Assembly: GCA_036504815.1 (NCBI GenBank)
Contig: DASXUN010000025.1
Span: 1 to 64,000 of the forward strand
Direction: 5' to 3'
DNA: 64,000 bases
Source of the DNA: Gemmatimonadaceae bacterium
Lineage (GTDB): Bacteria > Gemmatimonadota > Gemmatimonadetes > Gemmatimonadales > Gemmatimonadaceae
In this document: piece after piece, positions 55,110 to 62,968 of the stretch
Numbering within the stretch: position 1 is the stretch's first letter
How the letters are laid out: every line of letters starts with the position of its first letter
Position numbers and translations under genes: made by a program
Notes under the pieces: generated by a model
The model's input: the letters and a program-made list of their open reading frames with translations, nothing else
Database searches by the model: none
What the model was told of the DNA's origin: nothing

Positions 55110-56773
55110 TGATACTTCCGAAGCTGGTCACCACCCTGCGCGGCTATGATCGTGCGCAATTCTCCAAGGATCTCGCCGCCGGCGTGATTGTCGGCATCGT
55201 GGCGCTGCCGCTCGCCATCGCCTTTGCCATCGCCAGCGGCGTCGGCCCGCAAGCGGGGCTTTACACGGCCATCATCGCGGGCTTCCTGATCTCCGCGTTC
55301 GGCGGTTCCCGCGTGCAGATCGGCGGTCCCACCGGCGCCTTCATCGTCATCGTCTACGGCATCGTGCAGCAGCACGGCGTCGGCGGCCTGACGGTGGCGA
55401 CGATCATGGCCGGGGTGATCCTGATCGCGCTGGGCCTGGCGAAGATGGGGGGCGTCATCAAGTACATCCCCCATCCGGTGACGGTCGGCTTCACGAGCGG
55501 CATCGCCGTCGTGATCGCCAGCGGACAGGTCCGCGATTTCTTCGGGCTGGCGCTCGAGCGGGTGCCGGCGGAGTTCGTGCTCAAGATCGAGGCGCTCGCC
55601 GAGCATGCGTCGACGGCGAACGTCACTGCCGTGGCGCTCGCGGTGGTCACCGTGGCCATCGTGCAGACGGCGCACCGGTTCACGACGCGCATCCCGTCGC
55701 CGTTCATCGCGCTGGTGCTCACGACGGCCGCCGCCCAGCTGCTGCCGCTGGACGTCGCGACGATCGGCAGCCGGTTCGGGACCATCGACGCGTCCTTCCC
55801 CGCGCCGCACATCCCGTCGGTCTCGCTGTCGACGATCCTGTCGCTCGTTGGTGCGGCCTTCGCCATCGCCGCCCTTGGCGGCATCGAGTCGCTCCTCTCC
55901 GCCGTCGTGGCCGACGGCATGATCGGCAGCCGGCATCGCTCGAACATGGAACTCGTCGCCCAAGGCGTGGCGAACGTCGTCACGCCGTTCTTCGGCGGCA
56001 TCCCGGCGACCGGCGCCATCGCGCGCACCGCCACGAACATTCGCGCTGGCGGACGGACGCCGGTGGCGGGGATCGTGCATTCCGTCACCCTACTGCTCAT
56101 CACGCTCTTCGCGGGGAAGTGGGCGGCCTACATCCCGATGCCGACGCTCGCGGGCATCCTGATGGTCGTCGCGTACAACATGAGCGAGTGGCGGACCTTC
56201 CGCGGCCTGCTGAACGCGCCGCGCGGCGACGTGGCGGTGCTGCTGACCACGTTCTTCCTGACGGTCTTCGTCGACCTCACGGTGGCGCTCGGCGTGGGCA
56301 TGGTGCTCGCGTCGTTCCTGTTCATCCGCCAGATGGGCGAGGCCACCACCGTGCGGTCGGTGACGGACGATGACGCCGATCGCGCCCTGCGAGCCCTCGA
56401 CGTGCCGCCCGGCGTGCTGATCTACGAGATCGACGGACCGTTCTTCTTCGGCGCGGCCGAGAAGTTCCGCGACACGATGGCGGAGATCGAACGGGCGCCC
56501 AAGGTGCTGGTGCTCGACGTGGCGCGGGTGAACGTGCTCGACGCGACGGGGCTGGGCGTCATCCGCGACCTCGTCAAGAAGGGGCGGCACGACCGGACGT
56601 CGCTCATCCTGAGCGGGGTGCATTCGCAGCCGATGATCGCGCTCGGCAAGAGCGACCTGCTCGACGAGATCGGCGACGACAACCTGGTGCCGACCGTCGA
56701 AGCCGCCGTGCGGCGCGCGCGCGAGATGATCGCGATGCGCACCACCGGCGGCCACGCCATCCCCAAGGCCTGA
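55109..56773 (+). CDS. SulP family anion transporter with STAS domain
   Basis: 554 aa from the ATG at 55109, sharing one base with the arfB TGA. About 12-14 membrane helices: GVIVGIVALPLAIAFAIASG is the SulP signature near the start, and GGPTGAFIVIVYGIVQQHG follows. The C-terminal STAS domain (about 430-535) has IYEIDGPFFFGAAEKF and VLDVARVNVLDATGL. SulP proteins carry sulfate, bicarbonate (BicA) or dicarboxylates; no partner such as carbonic anhydrase is adjacent, so substrate is open. Confidence 0.92.
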   Translation: MILPKLVTTLRGYDRAQFSKDLAAGVIVGIVALPLAIAFAIASGVGPQAGLYTAIIAGFLISAFGGSRVQIGGPTGAFIVIVYGIVQQHGVGGLTVATIMAGVILIALGLAKMGGVIKYIPHPVTVGFTSGIAVVIASGQVRDFFGLALERVPAEFVLKIEALAEHASTANVTAVALAVVTVAIVQTAHRFTTRIPSPFIALVLTTAAAQLLPLDVATIGSRFGTIDASFPAPHIPSVSLSTILSLVGAAFAIAALGGIESLLSAVVADGMIGSRHRSNMELVAQGVANVVTPFFGGIPATGAIARTATNIRAGGRTPVAGIVHSVTLLLITLFAGKWAAYIPMPTLAGILMVVAYNMSEWRTFRGLLNAPRGDVAVLLTTFFLTVFVDLTVALGVGMVLASFLFIRQMGEATTVRSVTDDDADRALRALDVPPGVLIYEIDGPFFFGAAEKFRDTMAEIERAPKVLVLDVARVNVLDATGLGVIRDLVKKGRHDRTSLILSGVHSQPMIALGKSDLLDEIGDDNLVPTVEAAVRRAREMIAMRTTGGHAIPKA

Positions 56774-56782
56774 CGCGACGCG

Positions 56783-57493
56783 CTAACGCCGCTTGTAAGC
56801 GATCCCCACCTGCACGGTGAGCAGGTCGGCCCGCGAGGAGCGCGGCATCATCACCGGATTGTTGTTCGCGTCAAACGTGATGTCGCGCTCCGTGAGGTAA
56901 CGCGCCTCGCCGTTCCAGTGATACCGAACGCCTATGTCCACGGCGAGGCCGTTGGAGCCGACGGGAATGTAGAGCCCCCCGTACAGCGTCTTCGCGAACG
57001 TCGCGTCGTGATAGTTGGTTGAAGAGGCGAAGGCCTCGCTGTGGTACTGGTCCGACCCCGACACGCTCGATCCGGTGACGAAGGAGGCGAACCCGATGCT
57101 GCCGCCGACTTAGGGGGTGACCGTTCCCTTCGGCGCTCCGGCCTGAAGGCCGACGCCGCCCGTGAAGATGTTGTTGGTGGTGTTGACGTCCACGTTGATC
57201 AGGCCGAGCGGCCCGCTGCCGAGCGGGACGCGCCGTGTGCGCGAGCCGTAGATGTCATAGCCGAGATCGGCGCGCACGAAGAGCGGTGAGCGCCCGATCT
57301 GCCAGCCCACGAAGCCGTTGGCCCCGAAGGCGGCGTTGACGTTGCTGGCGAACTCTCCCTGTGGCGAACCGTAGTGCAGCGTCCCGCCGAGGACGACGGA
57401 CCGCGGCAGCTGCTGCGATGGCGGTTCCATGTACTGGGCGCCGAGCGGCGCGCCGGCCGTGGTGAGGAGGGCGAGAAAGACGATCGATTTCAT
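56783..57493 (-). pseudogene. Outer-membrane beta-barrel protein gene interrupted by one in-frame TAA
   Basis: One reading frame of 235 sense codons is cut by TAA at 57110-57112. The first part (127 aa) has a signal peptide (MKSIVFLALLTTAGAPLGAQ, GGAG before the ATG at 57491-57493) and beta-strands ending GGVGLQAGAPKGTVTP. After the stop the frame continues without shift: VGGSIGFASFVTGS, then GLYIPVGSNGLAVDIGVRYH and the terminal strand LLTVQVGIAYKRR. In this family the interrupted position is typically Tyr (TPYVGG), one base from TAA. It could be a true nonsense mutation, read-through or a base-call error. Nothing else is damaged. Confidence 0.8.
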
Positions 57494-57597
57494 GACGGCG
57501 CTCCGACGCGACCGTGCCGGCTTGACGATGGACGATGGCGCGAGACGCATCCACCGCGTCCCGCGCCACTCCCTACTCTTGCATCAACCTGCGAGTT

Positions 57598-60045
57598 TCA
57601 GGGCCAGAAGGTCAACGACCAGTCGTCGCCGAACGGGTCGCCCGGAGGCGGCCGGAGTGCGGGGGTGAGCGCCGGCACCTCACCCTTGTCCTGGTAGCGG
57701 GCAATCAATTGCGCGATCGCCAGCCAGTGCGCCTTGGCCCCGTCGTTCGTCGCGGCGGCAGCGCGCGCCGCGGCCGCTTCGCGCAAGCGGCCTAGCTCGA
57801 ACTCCACGATGGCGCGCACCGGCGGCGCGGCCTCCTTGTCGGCGGCCAGCGTCACCAGGCGATCGGCGACGGTGCGCTGCGTGACCCGCTGCAGTGCCAC
57901 GAGCTTGCCGCTCGCGGGCGCGGGCGCGTCCCACGTTCCCTTCACGAGCGCACCGATCGCCTCGTGCAACGAGTATCCGTCGGCCGTGCGCGCCGCATAC
58001 TGCACGATGCGCGCCGCGCGTTCGCGCTGAAGTATGCCGTCCACGATCATGCCGGCGAGCGTGCGGGCGGCGCCGAATTCATCGAAGGCGGGATAGGTGC
58101 GCGAGCCGGGCAACTCGACGTTGCTGTTGGCATCGAGCCGCGGCGTGAAGAGCGTCAGCACGGTGTCCGGAATCGCGAGTTCCTGCGGCTCGAGGGCGCC
58201 GAGCAGCTGCTGCATGGCCTCGCGTTGGCGCGCCGCGGTGATGATGCGGGTGGCCTGCTGACCGTCGCCCTTGACCGGATTCGCGTACTCGAGCCCGCCC
58301 AGCGTCTTCGTGACGCTGTTCAGCGCGAAGCGATGGAAGAAGTAGAGCAGCGGGAAGCGGTCCTGCAGGATCTCCAGCGGCTCGCCGTCGCGAACATTGC
58401 GCAGGCCGAAGCGCTGCATCGCGAGACGGCGCGCCGCCATCTGGTGCTGCAGGAACTCGCCGGCGGTGGCGGCGTCGTCCCACAGGTTGGTGCGCGGATC
58501 GGCCGCGTTCTCGGGGCGCGCGTCGCCGTCGCTCAGGTAGAGGTAGCCCTTCTTCAGGCCGTCAGCGACGATCGCCCTCAGCGAGTCGGCTTCGCTGGCC
58601 GGCGGGAAGACGCCGTATCCCCAGTGAATGGCCCAGATGTCGTACGCGCCGGGGCCTTTCGCGTACGCGGCGCTGATGTCGATCTGCCCGTTCCGCACGC
58701 GGATGCGCGGGGCCGGATAATCCATCACCGAGCCGCGCTCGTAGGTGCTCGCGATGTAGTTGTGGCCAAGGCCGAGGGTGTGTCCCACCTCGTGCGCGCT
58801 CACCTGCCGGATGCGCGAGAGCACGAAGGCGGTGTCGGCGGCAGCCACGTCGGCACCGAGGAAGGCGGCGTAGATGTTGTAGTCGGTCCGGTTCCGGTGC
58901 GAGTCCATGCGCGCCATCCCCTTCAGCATCTCGCCCGTGCGCGGATCGGTGAGCGCGCCGCCCACCGACCAGCCCCGCTCGTTGCGGTTGATCCACTGCA
59001 CCACGTTGTAGCGCGCGTCCATCGGGTCCGCGCCTTCCGGCAGGAGCTCCACCTTGAAGCCGCCCTTGAGGCCGGCGCGGTCGAACGCCTCGGTCCAGAA
59101 GGCCACGCCCTCGAGGGTGGCGGTGCGCAGCGGTTCGGGGATGCCGCGATCGACGTAGTAGACGATCGGATTCCTGATCGGGCTCTTCGGGTCGTTCGGA
59201 TTCACGCGCTCCAGCCGATGGCGCGAGGCCCACGTCTTCTCGAGCTGGCCCTGCATCGGCGTCGCGTAATCCTTGAACGTGACGCCGAAATAGCCGACGC
59301 GCGGGTCGGCCTCGCGCGGCCGGAACGCGCCGTCCGGAAGCCGCAGGAGCGTGAGGTGCTGGCGGAAGTCGAGCGCGCGCGCGTCGGGGACGAAGCGGCG
59401 CAGGGCGCCGCCCGGCTCGCCCGACGCGGCCAGTGTGAGCGCGACGTCGATTTCGGTGTTGTCGGGGAAGGCCTTCGTGTACGGCTTGTAGACGTGTGAG
59501 CGGTCGCGCGCCACCGCATAGCTCCCCTGCCGGTTCCGCGAGAGGGTGGCGGCGATGTCGTTCCAGTCGCGCAGCACGAGCTCCGTGGCATCGACGAGCA
59601 GGCGGCCGCCCTCCTCCGCGAGCAGCGGGAGTGCCGCCACCGTGCTGCTGGCAAAGCCCTCGGCGACGGTGCGCTGATGGTCGGCGCCGGCGCTGGAGCG
59701 ATACTGCGTGTTCTCAAAAGTGAGGAGCACGCGCTCCCCCGTGCGCTCGAAGCGCGCGACGCGCACGCCGCCGCCTGATCCGCGGTCGAGGCCGAGGTCA
59801 TTGGAGCCGAGCCCCGTGGCGAGCGTCGTCATGAAGAGTGCACGCGTGGCATCGCCCGGGAGCTCGAGCCAGACGGCGCCGGTGCGGTCGTTCAGGTAGA
59901 CCGGGATGAATCCGTCGCGTCGTTCGAGGCCGGCGGTGCGCGCGGCGATGGAGGTGGCAACCGGCGTCGGTTGCTGGGCCGGGGCGGCGGACGCGGCGAG
60001 CGCGGCAGCCGCGACGGCGGCGAGCGACAGGCGGGAGGCGGTCAT
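57598..60045 (-). CDS. Secreted zinc-dependent metalloprotease (DUF5117/DUF4953 family)
   Basis: 815 aa. A signal peptide (MTASRLSLAAVAAAALAASA) is followed by DUF5117-like sequence (FIPVYLNDRTGAVWLELPG, LGSNDLGLDRGSGGGVRVAR). The metzincin-like zinc site HEVGHTLGLGHN is at 418-429, followed by GSVMDYPAPRI with the Met-turn. The remaining 350 residues resemble DUF4953. Such proteins are common in Bacteroidota and Gemmatimonadota; their substrates are unknown. It follows a terminator and stands alone. Family naming is from pattern recall. Confidence 0.87.
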   Translation of the reverse strand: MTASRLSLAAVAAAALAASAAPAQQPTPVATSIAARTAGLERRDGFIPVYLNDRTGAVWLELPGDATRALFMTTLATGLGSNDLGLDRGSGGGVRVARFERTGERVLLTFENTQYRSSAGADHQRTVAEGFASSTVAALPLLAEEGGRLLVDATELVLRDWNDIAATLSRNRQGSYAVARDRSHVYKPYTKAFPDNTEIDVALTLAASGEPGGALRRFVPDARALDFRQHLTLLRLPDGAFRPREADPRVGYFGVTFKDYATPMQGQLEKTWASRHRLERVNPNDPKSPIRNPIVYYVDRGIPEPLRTATLEGVAFWTEAFDRAGLKGGFKVELLPEGADPMDARYNVVQWINRNERGWSVGGALTDPRTGEMLKGMARMDSHRNRTDYNIYAAFLGADVAAADTAFVLSRIRQVSAHEVGHTLGLGHNYIASTYERGSVMDYPAPRIRVRNGQIDISAAYAKGPGAYDIWAIHWGYGVFPPASEADSLRAIVADGLKKGYLYLSDGDARPENAADPRTNLWDDAATAGEFLQHQMAARRLAMQRFGLRNVRDGEPLEILQDRFPLLYFFHRFALNSVTKTLGGLEYANPVKGDGQQATRIITAARQREAMQQLLGALEPQELAIPDTVLTLFTPRLDANSNVELPGSRTYPAFDEFGAARTLAGMIVDGILQRERAARIVQYAARTADGYSLHEAIGALVKGTWDAPAPASGKLVALQRVTQRTVADRLVTLAADKEAAPPVRAIVEFELGRLREAAAARAAAATNDGAKAHWLAIAQLIARYQDKGEVPALTPALRPPPGDPFGDDWSLTFWP

Positions 60046-60120
60046 TGGAGGCTCGGTGGACGGAGGACGCGCTCAACCTCGCCACGGCGGCAAATCGCCG
60101 CAAGCGTCGCGCGCGCAAAA

Positions 60121-60147
60121 GGGCCGCCGGCAGTCTGCCGGCGGCCC
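60121..60147 (-). terminator. Intrinsic terminator of the LolA-like gene
   Basis: GGGCCGCCGGCAG / CTGCCGGCGGCCC form a near-perfect palindrome, a stem of about 10-11 bp with a short loop. On the minus strand it is followed by TTTTGCG. It lies 26 bp after the stop of the gene at 60173. Confidence 0.8.
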
Positions 60148-60172
60148 TCGGCGCGCCCGGGGTTCGCCCGGC

Positions 60173-60925
60173 TTACGGCTTGACCATCGACTTCACGGCA
60201 TCCGGCAGGGCGAAGACCTTGGCATCCACCGCGTCCCACTCGTACGAAGTGAAGGTCAGCACCACGTCACCCTGCGGCGTGCGCTGCGTGATCTTGCCCG
60301 GCAGCTTCACGCCGCCCTGATCCTTGTAGTCGGACATCACGACGGTGATGTCGATCTTGCCCATCTGCGGGTTCTCCATCGTCCGCGTCATGCCGGCCGC
60401 GAGCCCCGTTTCGACGTCGAAGTACTGCATCGACTCGCCGGTGCCGTCGCCCCGCACGAGCTTCACCTTGTAGCACTTGCGTCCCTCGAAGTCCTCGGCG
60501 GCAACCGTCTCGATGGTCGTGTACTTGCTGAGGTCGGGGAAATCGGAGAAGAAATCGGCCTGCTGCTTCATCTGCGATGCCTGATCACCTGACATCACGC
60601 TCGCGCCCGCCATCGGGTTGATGGTCCACGCGGTGGTGCCGTCGAAGCCGCTCGTCATCTCGCCGAACTGGCCGAGGGTGATCTGCTGCAGGTAGAGCGC
60701 CGGCTTGGCGCGATACATGTGCAGGGCGCCGTCGACGCCCATCGCGGCCATCGAGAAGGTGCCCGTGATGTGCACGGAGGTGTGCTTGTCCATCGCATCC
60801 CGGCCGCCGATCGCGGCGATGTGCTTGCCAAGGACCGTTTTGCCATCCGGCAACGCCTGCGCGGAGGCGACCGCGGGAATCAGGCTGGTCACGAGCAGCG
60901 CGGAAAGCGTGCGGCGAAAATTCAT
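60173..60925 (-). CDS. Secreted LolA-like outer membrane lipoprotein-sorting family protein
   Basis: 250 aa from the ATG at 60923-60925. Signal peptide MNFRRTLSALLVTSLIPAVA with cleavage at ASA-QAL. The mature start LPDGKTVLGKHIAAIGGRDAM and the long run of beta-strands (VHITGTFSM, ALYLQQITLGQFGEMTSGFD, TAWTINPMAG) fit the half-barrel LolA/LppX fold of proteins that bind lipids. A real lipoprotein-carrier role is not shown. It is a single gene ending in an intrinsic terminator, with 203 bp before it in which I see no clear promoter. Confidence 0.75.
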   Translation of the reverse strand: MNFRRTLSALLVTSLIPAVASAQALPDGKTVLGKHIAAIGGRDAMDKHTSVHITGTFSMAAMGVDGALHMYRAKPALYLQQITLGQFGEMTSGFDGTTAWTINPMAGASVMSGDQASQMKQQADFFSDFPDLSKYTTIETVAAEDFEGRKCYKVKLVRGDGTGESMQYFDVETGLAAGMTRTMENPQMGKIDITVVMSDYKDQGGVKLPGKITQRTPQGDVVLTFTSYEWDAVDAKVFALPDAVKSMVKP

Positions 60926-61128
60926 GGTGGACCTCGAGATTGACTGGTCCGGCCGTCGGTGGCCGGTCGCCATCGTGAAATCTGGTGGAGCGCCACGGAG
61001 CGGCGCCATACGCGCCGTGCGGTGCGTGCCGCCTGTACGGCCGTTGGGCCGTCAGAAGTTTCGCGCGGGGTCCGGCGCGGAAACTGGCACGGCGATAGGC
61101 GCGCGCACCGACGCGGGTTCCGGCCGCT

Positions 61129-61641
61129 CTACCGGGGCGCCGGGAGGCCGGCCTCGATCGCCAGGCGCACGCGCTCTCGCTGACGGTCGCTGCCGCCGAC
61201 GAGGATGGCGATCAGGTTGTTCTGCACCAGGAACATCGGCGGTTCGGCGAAGGGATTCGGCTGTCCCTTGGGAATCGCCGAGAGGGTATCTATGGTCGCG
61301 CTGACCTTCTGGCGGGACAGGCTGTCGGCGAAGATCCAGGCGAGGAGGTGCGCCTTGCCGACACGCAGCCCCACGGGGGGCACCGGCAGTTTCGGATGCG
61401 ACGGCAGCGAGTCGTCGGTCCGTGGCGCGAGGCCCGCATTCACCAGGCGCTCGGTGAGCTGCACCTTGTCCCAGCGTCCCGTGGCAGGCGTGTGCGGCGC
61501 GACGCGCACCTCCTGCGCCACCGCCTCCACGTCGCGCCGCGCCTTCGCGGCTCGCACGATGCGCGGGTCCTCGCCGCAGGCGGCGAGGAGGAGGAGCGCC
61601 GTGAGCGCCGTCGCGCGGCGTGCGGAGGTGTGCGGCAGCAT
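61129..61641 (-). CDS. Predicted lipoprotein of unknown function
   Basis: 170 aa from the ATG at 61639-61641. The N-terminus ATALTALLLLAACGEDPR has a lipobox LAAC, with Cys as the lipidated residue, so it should be anchored in a membrane facing the periplasm. The rest (VGLRVGKAHLLAWIFADSLS, PMFLVQNNLIAILVGGS) shows no family I know. It starts only 10 bp from the divergent S4-domain gene. Confidence 0.75.
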   Translation of the reverse strand: MLPHTSARRATALTALLLLAACGEDPRIVRAAKARRDVEAVAQEVRVAPHTPATGRWDKVQLTERLVNAGLAPRTDDSLPSHPKLPVPPVGLRVGKAHLLAWIFADSLSRQKVSATIDTLSAIPKGQPNPFAEPPMFLVQNNLIAILVGGSDRQRERVRLAIEAGLPAPR

Positions 61642-61646
61642 ATTTT
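61641..61646 (+). promoter_or_regulatory. TATTTT box 5 nt before the S4-protein ATG (leaderless-type promoter)
   Basis: TATTTT, GGAAT, ATG at 61652. The box overlaps the first codon of the divergent lipoprotein gene, so the two promoters must overlap. Confidence 0.5.
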
Positions 61647-61651
61647 GGAAT

Positions 61652-62068
61652 ATGGCACAGAAGCGCGACGACGACACGGACGATGCCGCCGAGCCCGTCC
61701 GGCTGGACAAGTGGCTGTGGGCCGCGCGGTTCTTCAAGACGCGGGCCATCGCGGTGGACGCGATCGCGGGCGGCAAGGTGATGTACAAGGGGGAGCGGAC
61801 GAAGCCCGCGCACGTCGTGCACCTTGGCGACGAGTTGCGCATTCGGCTGGGGCCGTACGAGCACGTGGTACATGTGCGCGCGCTCACGCCGCGCCGCGGG
61901 CCCGCGAAGCAGGCGCAACTGATGTACGAGGAGACGCCGGAGTCGGTGGCCGCCCGCGCGCGGCTGGCGGAGCAGTTCCGGGCCGCGAGCGCCTTCAACC
62001 CGCAGGCCGGCTGGACCGATTCGAAGAAGGACCGGCGGGAACTTCGGCGGGTCCGCGGCAAGGAGTAG
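61652..62068 (+). CDS. hslR: S4-domain RNA-binding protein, Hsp15 (HslR)-like
   Basis: 138 aa. The S4 domain starts at about residue 17: VRLDKWLWAARFFKTRAIA, then IAGGKVMYKGERTKPAHVVH and LGDELRIRLG, the signature of Hsp15, which binds free 50S subunits carrying nascent chains. A charged start (MAQKRDDDTDDAAE) and a helical, basic C-terminus (KKDRRELRRVRGKE) complete it. The ATG at 61652 is supported by a TATTTT box 5 nt before. The symbol hslR is by similarity to E. coli. Confidence 0.88.
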   Translation: MAQKRDDDTDDAAEPVRLDKWLWAARFFKTRAIAVDAIAGGKVMYKGERTKPAHVVHLGDELRIRLGPYEHVVHVRALTPRRGPAKQAQLMYEETPESVAARARLAEQFRAASAFNPQAGWTDSKKDRRELRRVRGKE

Positions 62069-62079
62069 GAGCGGACGCG

Positions 62080-62109
62080 TTGCGCGGACCGGCTGGGGGC
62101 CGCTACAAT
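62080..62109 (+). promoter_or_regulatory. Sigma-70-like promoter of the 52-aa membrane protein gene
   Basis: TTGCGC (62080-62085) and TACAAT (62104-62109) with an 18-bp spacer. The ATG is 26 bp after the -10 box and has GGGAG 9 nt upstream, so this gene has an ordinary leader. Confidence 0.5.
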
Positions 62110-62135
62110 TCGCGGACTGAACGGGAGCCCATCGA

Positions 62136-62294
62136 ATGACCAACCAGCACAACGTGTCGCCGTCGTCTCAGGGATGGGGCGTGGCCGCCTTCATCATCAT
62201 CCTGGCCATCGTGGCCAACACGGTGGTGTACCGGATCCACAAGGCGACCTACCTGCAGCCGGACGCACCGGCGACCGCGGCGGCTGAGCATTAG
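62136..62294 (+). CDS. Small single-helix membrane protein
   Basis: 52 aa: MTNQHNVSPSSQGWGVAAF begins it, then IIILAIVANTVVYRI forms one membrane helix, and KATYLQPDAPATAAAEH ends it. A sigma-70-like promoter, a ribosome site and a terminator flank it, which together support a real small gene. No family recognised. Confidence 0.7.
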   Translation: MTNQHNVSPSSQGWGVAAFIIILAIVANTVVYRIHKATYLQPDAPATAAAEH

Positions 62295-62323
62295 CGGGGC
62301 GAGTCTGCCCGGGTGCGAACTGA

Positions 62324-62354
62324 AGCGGCGGAGGCCATCGAGGCCTCCGCCGCT
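62324..62354. terminator. Hairpin between the small membrane gene and infA
   Basis: A perfect 13-bp stem AGCGGCGGAGGCC / GGCCTCCGCCGCT, loop ATCGA, followed on the plus strand by CTGATTTCC. It lies between two convergent genes and may serve both. Confidence 0.7.
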
Positions 62355-62378
62355 CTGATTTCCCCGTTCGACTGCCGG

Positions 62379-62600
62379 TCAGGTCTTGTGCCGGAAGGTG
62401 ATCCGGCCGCGACTCAAGTCGTAGGGTGAGACCTCCACCGAGACCCGGTCGCCGGCCAGCACGCGGATGCGATGTCGCCGCATCTTGCCGGCCATCGTGG
62501 CCAGCACATCGTGCCCATTGGTGAGGTGCACGCGGAACGTGGCACTGGGAAGCACTTCGGTGACGGTGCCCTCGAGTTCGATCGCTTCTTCCTTCGCCAT
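62379..62600 (-). CDS. infA: Translation initiation factor IF-1
   Basis: 73 aa from the ATG at 62598-62600, the standard IF-1 length. [20 protein letters not shown], then [40 protein letters not shown] and GRITFRH cover the OB fold. It blocks the A site during initiation. In-frame codons upstream are not part of the family. It stands alone, without rpmJ or rpsM behind it, unlike the usual spc-operon context. Confidence 0.96.
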   Translation of the reverse strand: MAKEEAIELEGTVTEVLPSATFRVHLTNGHDVLATMAGKMRRHRIRVLAGDRVSVEVSPYDLSRGRITFRHKT

Positions 62601-62680
62601 ATATCCGGGTAGTCGTGAGGCGGCCTTTTCACCTGCGCCCCAGCCGCGGGGGAAACGGCGTAATTTAGCCAAAGAGACGG

Positions 62681-62750
62681 GAATAAGACAGAGTACGACG
62701 GAATACGATAGAATCCGACAGAATCCGACAGAATCCGACAGAATGGGACA
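62681..62750. repeat. Decamer array 1: seven tandem copies of GAATCCGACA-type units
   Basis: Seven consecutive 10-bp units starting at 62681, consensus GAATNCGACA; three central units are exactly GAATCCGACA. The phase is constant. Array 2 at 62851-62920 carries the reverse complement of this type of unit. Confidence 0.9.
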
Positions 62751-62850
62751 GGGGGTGGGACCTTCGGACTGGTCTCGGGGGATTCAAGCCACCCTCCGAC
62801 TTCCATACGATTCCAGCGGGGCCCAGCCACCCCAAGGCGTCATACTGCCT

Positions 62851-62920
62851 TGCTCTGTATTGCTCTGTCGTACTCTGTCGTACTCTGTCGTACTCTGTCG
62901 TACTCTGTCGTAGTCTGTCG
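62851..62920. repeat. Decamer array 2: seven tandem copies of TACTCTGTCG-type units, inverted to array 1
   Basis: Seven 10-bp units from 62851; four are exactly TACTCTGTCG and the others differ by one or two bases. Read on the minus strand, and shifted by a few bases, the unit is GAGTACGACA, matching array 1 (62691-62699 is GAGTACGAC). The arrays are 100 bp apart. The last unit ends 48 bp before the M20 start codon. Confidence 0.9.
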
Positions 62921-62968
62921 TTCTCTTTCCCCGCCTGTTACCGTCCACGTTCCCCCTCAGCCCCAGCC

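Noticed and set aside
62681-62920. CRISPR array
   Set aside because: The repeats are 10 bp without unique spacers, and there is no cas gene; they are plain tandem arrays.
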